A program made the translations under genes and the position numbers. From an uncultured Burkholderiales bacterium (GTDB taxonomy: Bacteria; Pseudomonadota; Gammaproteobacteria; Burkholderiales; Burkholderiaceae_C), in NCBI GenBank assembly GCA_937897495.1, contig CALCBL010000080.1, positions 1 through 6,173 on the forward strand: a stretch of DNA of 6,173 nt. Direction: 5' to 3'. Numbering within the stretch: the first letter of the stretch is position 1; each line of letters opens with the position of its first letter. The notes beneath the pieces were generated by a model that searched no databases, was not told the DNA's origin, and worked only from the letters and a program-made list of their open reading frames with translations. Below, in pieces: positions 1 through 6,173 of the stretch.

Positions 1-1574
1 ACAATTTATCGGTGGCGCTGCCAAAGGGTGCAGATCGATCGCACGCCATTGAGCAAATCAGTCTCAGCATTCAAAGAGGCAAAACTTTGTGTGTGGTGGG
101 CGAGTCGGGGTCGGGCAAGTCTGTCATGGCGACCGCCGTCATGGGGCTGCTGGCCAAAGAATTGAAGGCCGATGGTGGCGAAATTTTGTTGCTGGGCGAA
201 GCGCTTCTCAAAGCGCCTCAAACCCGATTGCGTGAACTCCGAGGCCAGGCCATGGGCATGGTTTTTCAAGAGCCCATGACGGCGCTCAACCCGGTCATGC
301 GCTGTGGTGACCAAGTGGATGAGTTGTTGGCCACGCACACCGATTGGTCGTCCGAGAAACGCAAGGCAGAAGTTTTGCGTGTGTTTGAAAGCGTGAAGTT
401 ACCAGACCCGTTGCGCATGTACAGCAGTTTTCCGCACCAATTAAGTGGCGGTCAAAGGCAGCGCATTGTGATTGCCATGGCTGTTATTTTGAAGCCGGCT
501 TTGCTCATTTGTGATGAGCCCACCACCGCTTTGGATGTGACCACGCAAAAAGAAATTTTGAAACTCATTTCTCAGTTGCAAGCCGAGCAAGGTTGCGCGG
601 TGCTGTTCATTACGCATGACATGGGCGTGGTGGCTGAAATTGCAGACGATGTGCTGGTCATGAACCAAGGCCGCGCAGTCGAGTCAGGCACTTGCGAGCA
701 GGTCTTGAAGCAAGCGCGTGAGACGTATACGCAAACCCTGTTGGCCGCTGTACCCAGCATGACGCCGCCGCCGCCAAGGCCAGAGGCGCAAGGCGCTGCC
801 ATCTTGAAGGGCACAGCCGTTACAAAAACGTATGTCAGCCGAGATTGGTTAGGCCGTGGTCATGAAACGCATGCCTTGAAGGCGGCCAGCGTGGCTGTGC
901 GAGCAGGTGAAACGATTGGCATTGTGGGTGAGTCTGGTTCGGGAAAATCGACCTTGGCTCGTTGCCTGATTAGATTGATTGATCCAACGGCAGGCGAGAT
1001 TCATTGGGCCGATCATGAAATTGCCACCTTGAGCGAAAGTCAATTGAGGCCTTTGCGCAGCCATGTGCAGGTGGTTTTTCAAGATCCCAATCGGTCATTG
1101 AATCCACGCCGCACAGTGGGCCAGTCCATTGTGGAAGGTGCTATCAACTTTGGCATGTCAGAAGACAAAGCGCGCCAACTGTCTGAAACCTTGATGCAAC
1201 AAGTCCGCTTGCCAGTGGAGTCTCTTAGCCGATACCCAACACAATTCAGTGGTGGGCAACGACAGCGATTGGCCATCGCGCGCGCCTTGGCTTGTGAGCC
1301 TAAAGTGTTGGTGGCCGATGAGGCTGTGAGCGCACTCGACGTCAGTGTGCAGGCGCAGATTCTCACTTTGCTGCGCGAAATTCAATCGCGCTTGGGCTTG
1401 GGCATGCTGTTCATCACGCATGATTTGCGTGTGGCCGCTCAGCTTTGCGATCATGTGATCGTGATGCACCAAGGAGAAATTGTGGAGGCAGGACGCACAG
1501 CTGATTTGTACGCTTCACCACAACACGCTTACACACGCAAATTATTTGAAGCAGCGCCCCCTGCTATTTTTTAA
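1..1574 (+). CDS. Fused double-ATPase subunit of a dipeptide/oligopeptide-type ABC importer (5' partial)
   Basis: Two complete ABC ATPase domains of the OppD/DppD plus OppF/DppF type lie in one chain; such subunits power uptake of peptides or similar solutes from the cytoplasmic face of the inner membrane. Counting from the GTG at base 12, domain 1 has Walker A GESGSGKS (30-37), Q-loop Gln86, signature LSGGQ (144-148), Walker B LLICDE (164-169) and switch His202. Domain 2 has Walker A (306-313), Q-loop Gln357, FSGGQ (412-416), Walker B VLVADE (432-437) and His470. A Pro-rich linker (about 250-260) joins them. In domain 2 the usual DEP after Walker B is DEA, which should not abolish activity. 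The frame is open back to the window edge (Asn-Leu-Ser precede the GTG, fitting the family's N-terminal strand), so the real start is probably upstream and about ten or more residues are missing. The stop is TAA at 1572-1574. Binding protein and permeases are expected upstream; the substrate cannot be read from the ATPase. Confidence 0.93.
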   Translation, partial: NLSVALPKGADRSHAIEQISLSIQRGKTLCVVGESGSGKSVMATAVMGLLAKELKADGGEILLLGEALLKAPQTRLRELRGQAMGMVFQEPMTALNPVMRCGDQVDELLATHTDWSSEKRKAEVLRVFESVKLPDPLRMYSSFPHQLSGGQRQRIVIAMAVILKPALLICDEPTTALDVTTQKEILKLISQLQAEQGCAVLFITHDMGVVAEIADDVLVMNQGRAVESGTCEQVLKQARETYTQTLLAAVPSMTPPPPRPEAQGAAILKGTAVTKTYVSRDWLGRGHETHALKAASVAVRAGETIGIVGESGSGKSTLARCLIRLIDPTAGEIHWADHEIATLSESQLRPLRSHVQVVFQDPNRSLNPRRTVGQSIVEGAINFGMSEDKARQLSETLMQQVRLPVESLSRYPTQFSGGQRQRLAIARALACEPKVLVADEAVSALDVSVQAQILTLLREIQSRLGLGMLFITHDLRVAAQLCDHVIVMHQGEIVEAGRTADLYASPQHAYTRKLFEAAPPAIF

Positions 1575-1600
1575 TCGTTTTTTAAAACCCAAAAATTGCC

Positions 1601-3100
1601 ATGACACGCATTTTGATCGCTGGTTATCAGCACGAGACCAATACCTTCGCGCCCAGCTTGGCCGATTGGACGGCGTTCAATCGCGGTGAATCTTTTCCCG
1701 CTTTCATGCGCGGGCAGGCGGTGATTGAGCAACTCTCTGGCATCAATATTCCCATTGCTGGCTTCATCGATGTGGCCAAGCGTTTGCGCTGGGAGCTTGT
1801 GCCTTCTGCTTGGGCGGGTGCCACACCTTCTTCGTACGTCACCCAGGATGCGTTTGAGCGCATCAGCCAAGCCATCATGGAGGATGTGCAGCGTGCTTTG
1901 CCCCAAGGCTTGGACGGTGTGTATTTGGATTTGCACGGTGCGGCAGTGGCAGAAAATGCGGATGACAGCGAAGGTGAATTGATCTCGCGCATTCGGCAGT
2001 TGGTAGGCCCTGCCGTCCCCATCATTGCCAGCCTCGATTTGCACGCCAATGTGACCAAGCGGATGTTGGCGCTCAGTGATGGTTTGGTGTCATACCGCAC
2101 TTATCCGCACATTGACATGGCTGACACGGGTGAGTTGGCCGCACAACTGATGCAACGACGTTTAAAGTTGGGCCGCAAAGAACCCATGCATGTACGGCGT
2201 TTCCCGTATTTGATTTCTTTGAATGCGCAAAGCACTTGGATGGAGCCTGCCAAAACGGCCTATGAGCAATTGCTGGCACTCGATCACGACTCGGGTGTGA
2301 TGTTGAGTTTTTGCATGGGTTTTCCTGCTTCAGATTTCGATGAATGTGGACCTGTGGTGTGGGGACATGGCGAGCAAGCAGAAAAAGTGGTTGAACAACT
2401 TTTCCAAGCGGTCAGCCCGCCTTCGCTTTGGCAGCCCGAATGCTTGCCTGCTCGCGAAGCGGTGGTGCAGGCCATGGCCAAAGCAGCCACCTCCTCTTTG
2501 CCAGTGGTCATCGCCGATACCCAAGACAACCCGGGCGCAGGTGGCGACAGCAACACCACCGGCATGCTGCATGCCTTGCTTCAGCAAGGCGCTGGCAAAG
2601 TTTTTCCGGGTCAGGTGGCGCTCGGCTTGATGTTTGATCCTGGTACCGCAAAGATGGCCCACGAGGCAGGCATTGGTGCGCAAATCGATTGCGCGCTGGG
2701 CAAAGCAGTCCCCATTTTTACGGGCCAGCTCAGTGATCCGCCTGTGCAAGGCAGGTTCACAGTCAAGGCGCTTAGCGATGGCCGATGTGTTTTGAAAGGT
2801 CCCATGATGACGGGTGTAACCGTTCAAATGGGATTGAGTGCTTGCTTGGAAATTGAAGGCATTTTGGTGGCTGTGGTGAGCGGCAAAATGCAATTGCTCG
2901 ATCGTGAGTTATTGCGCACCGTTGGCATTCATGCTGAAAAAATGAAGCTTGTGGTGGCCAAAAGTTCCAACCACTTCCGCGCAGATTTCACACCCATTGC
3001 TTCTCAAGTCATTGTGGCCAAGGCGCCTGGCCCCATGGCGGCAGACCCCGGCGATTTGCCTTGGAAAAAACTCAGCCCTCAAACTAGGACACGACCATGA
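1601..3100 (+). CDS. M81 family metallopeptidase (MlrC-like, DUF1485)
   Basis: A 499-residue protein of the M81/MlrC family, whose founder cleaves linearised microcystin; most relatives have unknown substrates, so no microcystin activity is claimed. The N-terminal domain (about 2-290) shows HETNTF (11-16), YLDLHGAA (108-115), SLDLHAN (144-150) and YRTYPH (165-170). His112, Asp146, His148 and His170 are the likely metal-site residues, judged by family motifs. The C-terminal MlrC domain (about 300-480) carries DNPGAGGDSNTT (309-320), a family hallmark. No signal peptide is visible, so it is presumably cytoplasmic. The ATG gives the standard family N-terminus (MTRILIAGYQHETNTF), although no Shine-Dalgarno sequence precedes it. 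It starts 26 bases after the ABC ATPase stop and ends overlapping the amidase start by ATGA, so the three are probably one transcript. The inferred role is hydrolysis of an imported peptide-like compound. Confidence 0.92.
   Translation: MTRILIAGYQHETNTFAPSLADWTAFNRGESFPAFMRGQAVIEQLSGINIPIAGFIDVAKRLRWELVPSAWAGATPSSYVTQDAFERISQAIMEDVQRALPQGLDGVYLDLHGAAVAENADDSEGELISRIRQLVGPAVPIIASLDLHANVTKRMLALSDGLVSYRTYPHIDMADTGELAAQLMQRRLKLGRKEPMHVRRFPYLISLNAQSTWMEPAKTAYEQLLALDHDSGVMLSFCMGFPASDFDECGPVVWGHGEQAEKVVEQLFQAVSPPSLWQPECLPAREAVVQAMAKAATSSLPVVIADTQDNPGAGGDSNTTGMLHALLQQGAGKVFPGQVALGLMFDPGTAKMAHEAGIGAQIDCALGKAVPIFTGQLSDPPVQGRFTVKALSDGRCVLKGPMMTGVTVQMGLSACLEIEGILVAVVSGKMQLLDRELLRTVGIHAEKMKLVVAKSSNHFRADFTPIASQVIVAKAPGPMAADPGDLPWKKLSPQTRTRP
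3086..3089 (+). promoter_or_regulatory. Shine-Dalgarno site of the amidase gene
   Basis: AGGA lies 7 bases before the ATG at 3097, inside the last codons of the M81 gene. Together with the ATGA stop/start overlap it supports 3097 as the amidase start and suggests translational coupling. It is the only clear ribosome binding site I found in the window. Confidence 0.7.
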
Positions 3101-4533
3101 CCGCTCACAACACGCCCACAGATTTAACGCAATGCACCGCAGAGCAATTGCTGCATCTGTATCGAAGTGGTCAAGCATCGCCTGTGGATGCAACCAAGGC
3201 CTTGCTGGCGCGCATTGAGAAACTCAATCCCAAGCTCAATGCCTTCACATTGGTCGACGAAAAAGTGGCCATGAATTGCGCCAAGTCCAGCGAGGCCAAG
3301 TGGCAAGCGCATCGCAAAGCAGCGCTTCATGGGGGCGCAGAAGTGGGCGCCTTGGAAGGCGTGCCCGCATCCATCAAAGATTTAATTCTGACGCGTGGTT
3401 GGCCCACATTGCGCGGCAGCCGTACCGTCGATCCCAACCAGGCTTGGGAAGTCGACGCACCTGTTACAGCACGCTTGCGCGAATCTGGCGCGGTGTTGTT
3501 TGCCAAAACCACCACCCCTGAATTTGGTTGCAAAGGTGAAACCAATTCACCTGCCACAGGCATTACGCGCAACCCTTGGAACACCGATAAAACGCCAGGC
3601 GGTTCTTCGGGCGGTACCGCCGCTGCAGTCGCTGCAGGTTTGGGGCCGATTGGCGTGGGCACGGATGGTGCGGGCAGTGTGCGCATACCAGCGGCTTTCT
3701 GCGGCAACTTTGGTTTGAAGCCCAGCTTTGGTCGGGTGCCGGCTTACCCACTTTCACCTTTTGGTTCGGTGGCGCATTTGGGCCCCCACACCATGAGCGT
3801 GCGCGATGCTGCGCTCATGATGAATGTGATGAAGCAGCCCGATGCGCGTGATTGGACTTCACTGCCACCCGATGCCACAGATTATTGTGTAGGTTTAGAA
3901 GATGGTATTCGCGGTTTGCGCATTGCCTATTCACCCACCTTGGGCTATGCCAAAAATATTCACCCAGATGTGGCTGCCGCTGTGGAGGCTGCTGTCAAAG
4001 TTTTGCAAAGTTTGGGTGCTCACGTAGAGCAAGTCGATCCGGGCTTTGAAGACCCGCTGGAAATTACAACAGGCTTGTGGTTCTTAGGTGCGCTCTCGGT
4101 TTGGAATGGCCTCTCGGCTGAGCAACAAGCTTTGGCCGACCCTGATTTCAAAGCCGAAGCTGTGCTGGGTCAAAAGCTCAGTGCCATGGATGTGCAGCAA
4201 TTGAATTCAAAGCGCGGGATTTTGGGTTCGCACATGCGCCAGTTCATGCAGAAATACGATCTGTTGGTCACGCCTTCTGTGTCAGTGCCAGCATTTGATG
4301 CGCGTCCTGCTGGTCAACAAGCCATGACGCCCGAAGCCATGTTGGGTTGGACGCCTTTTAGCTATCCCTTCAACCTCACGCAGCAACCCGCTTCCACCAT
4401 TCCTTGTGGCCTCACCAAAGACGGCTTGCCCATTGGTTTGCAATTTGTAGGTCGCATGTTCGATGACGCCATGGTGCTCAGGGCTTCACGAGCTTATGAA
4501 TCTGTGTGCCCTATTCCACGCCCACAAATTTAA
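3097..4533 (+). CDS. Amidase signature family hydrolase (GatA/AmiE-superfamily-like)
   Basis: A 478-residue amidase-signature enzyme, which hydrolyses a carboxamide bond using a Ser-cisSer-Lys triad. The predicted triad is complete: Lys94 in VPASIKDL, cis-Ser170 in the Gly-rich GGSSGGTAA stretch (168-176), and nucleophile Ser194 in GTDGAGSVRIPA (188-199). The 24-residue spacing of the two serines is that of the family. The C-terminal part has YDLLVTPSVSVPAF (387-400) and PCGLTKDGLPIGLQFVG (436-452), both typical. Automated pipelines often label such proteins GatA, but a standalone copy beside a peptide importer and a metallopeptidase, with no gatB or gatC nearby, argues for a catabolic amidase rather than the tRNA amidotransferase subunit. 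Length is normal and no lesion is seen. No signal peptide is visible, so it is likely cytoplasmic. The start follows AGGA at 7 bases and overlaps the M81 stop. The actual substrate is not predictable. Confidence 0.93.
   Translation: MTAHNTPTDLTQCTAEQLLHLYRSGQASPVDATKALLARIEKLNPKLNAFTLVDEKVAMNCAKSSEAKWQAHRKAALHGGAEVGALEGVPASIKDLILTRGWPTLRGSRTVDPNQAWEVDAPVTARLRESGAVLFAKTTTPEFGCKGETNSPATGITRNPWNTDKTPGGSSGGTAAAVAAGLGPIGVGTDGAGSVRIPAAFCGNFGLKPSFGRVPAYPLSPFGSVAHLGPHTMSVRDAALMMNVMKQPDARDWTSLPPDATDYCVGLEDGIRGLRIAYSPTLGYAKNIHPDVAAAVEAAVKVLQSLGAHVEQVDPGFEDPLEITTGLWFLGALSVWNGLSAEQQALADPDFKAEAVLGQKLSAMDVQQLNSKRGILGSHMRQFMQKYDLLVTPSVSVPAFDARPAGQQAMTPEAMLGWTPFSYPFNLTQQPASTIPCGLTKDGLPIGLQFVGRMFDDAMVLRASRAYESVCPIPRPQI
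4530..4533. other. Overlapping convergent stop codons (TTAA)
   Basis: The amidase ends with TAA at 4531-4533 and the opposite-strand C45 hydrolase ends with TAA read from 4532 back to 4530. The four palindromic bases TTAA hold both stops, so there is no intergenic space and no room for a terminator between the genes. Confidence 0.95.
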
Positions 4534-5717
4534 GCAATTTTTTCAAACGCCACCAACTTGGGCACGTTGGGCGCAATCCAAATAGAGCGTGTGTGCGGCA
4601 ACATGATGATGCCAGCCACACTTTCGACGCGGGCTTCGGGCGGTATGGCGGGGTCGGGGCTTCGGCAAATAGACCAGAGGCCATCTGATTCATCGCGCAG
4701 GAAATTTTGCAGTTCTTCAAAACCAATGCGTTGGCCGTTTTTCACGGCCGCTGCGTGACGCAGACCACTGATCAAACGAGGTGTGCTGGACAAAGCCAGG
4801 CCCATGGGCGACTGTTGATCGCTCAATGATTCACACAAGAAATGGTTGGTGTGCACCACGCACCCATCGACAGGTTTGACTTCATCCCAACCACCGGGTG
4901 AAATTTCAAAACACGCCACTTCACCCAGTGCATCAGCCACTGGGACATTGGACGCCGCGCCAAATTTCAGAGTTTGCATGCGTGCCAGTGCCAAACGCGC
5001 TTGCGCCACAGATTGACAAGACAACAAATGCCTGAGCACCACATGCACAGGCACCCCTGGCGTGGCGCCATCTGTGACCGAACGCAAAATATTCAGGCCA
5101 ATGGCCAAGCCGCCTTCGCTCATGCCAATCTTGGCCAACATGCCGCCTTCGGTGAGGGTGGTAAAAGTACGGCCTTGTTCGTCATAAGATTGCAGAATGA
5201 CCAAGGCTGGGCGTTGCCGACCCACCCAGTCCCAATTTTGCGAAAACCAAGCGTGGCCATCTGCACTGCCCAAAGCATTGACACACAAGGACGTGCATTC
5301 GCCTTCCTTCCAAACGTCTTTTAAAGCGTTTTTGCCATCAGCCTCTAAAGTCCAATCGGGTAAGCCCATGGCGGTGTTGGCTACCAATGCCAAGGCGGCT
5401 TCTTGAGTCTCATCGCTTAAAAAGTTGGGCGGCAAAATCTCTGTTCTGCAATTGAGCGCCAAGATGTCTTCGAGCTTCAAAGCAGCGCCATCGGCCATGC
5501 CCTGCATCTCTGGGATCAAAGCAGGGTCAAGGGCTTCAATGGCCTGCGTGTAACGTTTGGCTCGCTCACAAGCCTGTGTCCAAGAGATGCCACAGGTGGC
5601 AAACAATCGTGCATAGGTGATGCGGCTGTGCTGGGCTTGAAGGGCGCTGGCCTTGCCAAATTCAAGGCCGCGCTCGTAGGCGGACAGACTTTTTGAGATT
5701 TTGATTAAAGGGAACAT
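4530..5717 (-). CDS. C45 family autoproteolytic acyltransferase/hydrolase (isopenicillin N acyltransferase-like)
   Basis: An Ntn-fold amidohydrolase/acyltransferase related to fungal acyl-CoA:6-APA acyltransferase and insect Tan. These proenzymes cut themselves just before a Cys, which then becomes the N-terminal nucleophile. With the ATG at 5715-5717 the protein has 395 residues; predicted nucleophile Cys141 lies in EGECTSLCV, followed by QNWDW (160-164; Asp163 fits the conserved Asp of the family) and HTNHF (289-293, matching the family's conserved Asn region). Cleavage would give chains of about 140 and 255 residues. The residue before Cys is Glu, where the fungal enzyme has Gly. The frame stays open upstream to an ATG at 5810, but that would overlap coa[18 protein letters not shown] is the usual family N-terminus, so 5717 is chosen (5726, 5732 and 5738 are alternatives). 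No convincing signal peptide or Shine-Dalgarno site is visible. It converges on the amidase and diverges from coaX. Substrate unknown; hydrolysis of an N-acyl or peptide amide is likely. Confidence 0.87.
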   Translation of the reverse strand: MFPLIKISKSLSAYERGLEFGKASALQAQHSRITYARLFATCGISWTQACERAKRYTQAIEALDPALIPEMQGMADGAALKLEDILALNCRTEILPPNFLSDETQEAALALVANTAMGLPDWTLEADGKNALKDVWKEGECTSLCVNALGSADGHAWFSQNWDWVGRQRPALVILQSYDEQGRTFTTLTEGGMLAKIGMSEGGLAIGLNILRSVTDGATPGVPVHVVLRHLLSCQSVAQARLALARMQTLKFGAASNVPVADALGEVACFEISPGGWDEVKPVDGCVVHTNHFLCESLSDQQSPMGLALSSTPRLISGLRHAAAVKNGQRIGFEELQNFLRDESDGLWSICRSPDPAIPPEARVESVAGIIMLPHTRSIWIAPNVPKLVAFEKIA

Positions 5718-5729
5718 AAAAATCATTAT
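5701..5729 (+). promoter_or_regulatory. Predicted sigma-70 promoter for coaX
   Basis: On the plus strand, TTGATT (5701-5706, 4 of 6) and CATTAT (5724-5729, 4 of 6) have an ideal 17-base spacer. The start point would fall near 5736, about three bases before the coaX ATG. The -35 lies inside the N-terminal codons of the C45 hydrolase gene, and the -10 shares five bases with the opposite-strand -10. Weaker match than the minus-strand promoter. Confidence 0.38.
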
Positions 5730-5754
5730 CATCCGCATATGACATTTTTGGCAA
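5725..5754 (-). promoter_or_regulatory. Predicted sigma-70 promoter for the C45 hydrolase
   Basis: On the minus strand, TTGCCA (bases 5754-5749, 5 of 6 to TTGACA) and GATAAT (5730-5725, 5 of 6 to TATAAT) are separated by 18 bases. The start point would fall near 5718, directly at the ATG at 5717, implying a leaderless or almost leaderless mRNA. The -35 lies inside the first codons of coaX. Matched by eye only. Confidence 0.5.
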
Positions 5755-6173
5755 TCGACGTCGGTAACACTCGTTTGAAGTGGGCGCTTTACGACCGGCC
5801 GCATACCCAAGCCAATGTATTGGCACAGGGCGCGGAATTTTTAGAGAACATCGAAACCCTCGCCGATGGGCCTTGGGCCAGCTTGGCTGCGCCTCAGTAC
5901 ATGCTGGGCTGCGTGGTGGCCGGAGACGCTGTGAAGCGGCGTGTTCAAGAGCAAATGGAGCTTTGGGACGTGTCGCCGCAATGGGTGGTGTCTTCCAATG
6001 CAGAAGCCGGTATCAGCAATGGCTACGACCATCCTACCCGCTTAGGCTCAGACCGTTGGGTGGCCATGGTGGGAGCCCGCCATCGCATGTTGGCGCAGGG
6101 GCTGGAAAAACCTTTGGTGGTGGTCATGGTGGGCACTGCCGTCACGGTGGAAGCGCTTGATCAGCATGGCAAA
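5739..6173 (+). CDS. coaX: Type III pantothenate kinase CoaX (3' partial)
   Basis: The first 145 codons of CoaX, cut by the right edge; full-length proteins have roughly 250-260 residues. CoaX phosphorylates pantothenate with ATP, the first step of coenzyme A synthesis, in the cytoplasm. The N-terminus [17 protein letters not shown] holds the phosphate-binding DxGNT motif (Asp7-Thr11). [12 protein letters not shown] (96-107) contains the Gly-Ser-Asp-Arg motif with the presumed catalytic Asp105. [10 protein letters not shown] (131-140) is the third ASKHA-fold motif; Glu138 replaces the Asp of many other bacteria, as I recall from Burkholderia CoaX, supporting a betaproteobacterial origin. The ATG at 5739 is the only start giving the proper N-terminus. 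No Shine-Dalgarno site precedes it. It is divergent from the C45 hydrolase with 21 bases between the chosen starts. The ATP-site and C-terminal parts are outside the window. Confidence 0.93.
   Translation, partial: MTFLAIDVGNTRLKWALYDRPHTQANVLAQGAEFLENIETLADGPWASLAAPQYMLGCVVAGDAVKRRVQEQMELWDVSPQWVVSSNAEAGISNGYDHPTRLGSDRWVAMVGARHRMLAQGLEKPLVVVMVGTAVTVEALDQHGK

Noticed and set aside
12..14. GTG as the start codon of the ABC ATPase gene
   Set aside because: The frame is open to the window edge, and the upstream codons Asn-Leu-Ser plus GTG read as Val match the first strand of the ABC domain, so translation very probably begins outside the window.
1306..1344. DEA in place of DEP after the second Walker B of the ABC ATPase
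   Set aside because: The catalytic Glu and D-loop are intact, and DEA is seen in related importer ATPases; no evidence for loss of function.
1564..1587. T-rich stretch after the ABC ATPase gene as a terminator
   Set aside because: Two T-runs separated by AATCG have no GC-rich stem before them, and the M81 gene follows at 26 bases in the same direction.
1571..2044. 157-codon minus-strand open frame within the M81 gene
   Set aside because: Antisense shadow of a strongly supported gene, with His/Arg-rich composition and no recognisable domain.
2330..2893. 187-codon minus-strand open frame inside the M81 gene
   Set aside because: Long, but antisense to conserved M81 codons; composition is typical of a shadow frame and no motif is seen.
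4526..4543. Small hairpin AAATT-loop-AATTT followed by T's as an amidase terminator
   Set aside because: The stem is only five A/T pairs, too weak to act as an intrinsic terminator.
5683..5738. Signal peptide in the C45 hydrolase if started at 5738
   Set aside because: The segment after Met-Arg is hydrophobic for only about nine residues (IMIFMFPLI), followed by lysines and the conserved YERG region; too short for export, and it overlaps the promoter-like element.
5718..5810. 31-residue N-terminal extension of the C45 hydrolase starting at 5810
   Set aside because: It would lie over the coaX start on the opposite strand, has no family similarity that I recognise, and the usual C45 N-terminus begins at MFPLIKIS.
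5780..6160. 126-codon plus-strand open frame
   Set aside because: Out-of-frame shadow of coaX; the true frame begins at 5739 and shows all N-terminal CoaX motifs.
6126..6161. Glu138 and lack of Asp before GTA in CoaX as signs of an inactive kinase
   Set aside because: I recall the same form (FGTATTLEAL-like) in Burkholderia CoaX, so it looks lineage-typical rather than a defect.

Overview
The window looks like a chromosomal stretch of a betaproteobacterium, most likely Burkholderiales/Comamonadaceae (moderate confidence). By eye the base composition is moderately GC-rich with many TTG leucine codons. The partial CoaX at the right edge has the motif forms I associate with betaproteobacterial CoaX (LGSDRW, then GTAVTVEAL with Glu rather than Asp). 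Genus is not resolvable by reading; a freshwater Limnohabitans/Rhodoferax-like organism would fit the tight gene packing, but that is only a guess.

Layout: (1) bases 1-1574, + strand, the nearly complete end of a gene for a double ATPase of a peptide-type ABC importer (DppD and DppF halves fused), whose start codon lies left of the window; (2) 1601-3100, +, an M81-family (MlrC-like) metallopeptidase; (3) 3097-4533, +, an amidase-signature hydrolase overlapping gene 2 by ATGA; (4) 4530-5717, - strand, a C45-family autoproteolytic Ntn hydrolase (isopenicillin N acyltransferase-like) whose stop codon overlaps that of gene 3 in the bases TTAA; (5) 5739-6173, +, the first 145 codons of type III pantothenate kinase (coaX), running off the right edge. 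No gap between genes exceeds 26 bases. I saw no RNA gene, insertion sequence, CRISPR array or clear intrinsic terminator.

How they may work together: genes 1-3 are consecutive, tightly spaced and co-oriented, so they look like the end of an operon (substrate-binding protein and permeases presumably upstream) that imports a peptide- or amide-containing compound and hydrolyses it with a zinc-type and a Ser-cisSer-Lys hydrolase. Gene 4 adds a third amide-bond hydrolase of a different fold, facing the operon. It may act in the same pathway, but it is transcribed separately from a very short divergent region shared with coaX. That region is the most unusual structure here: two good promoter-like matches on opposite strands share the same -10 bases, and both predicted transcripts would start at or within a few bases of their start codons. 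CoaX is a housekeeping coenzyme A enzyme and probably unrelated to the amide cluster.
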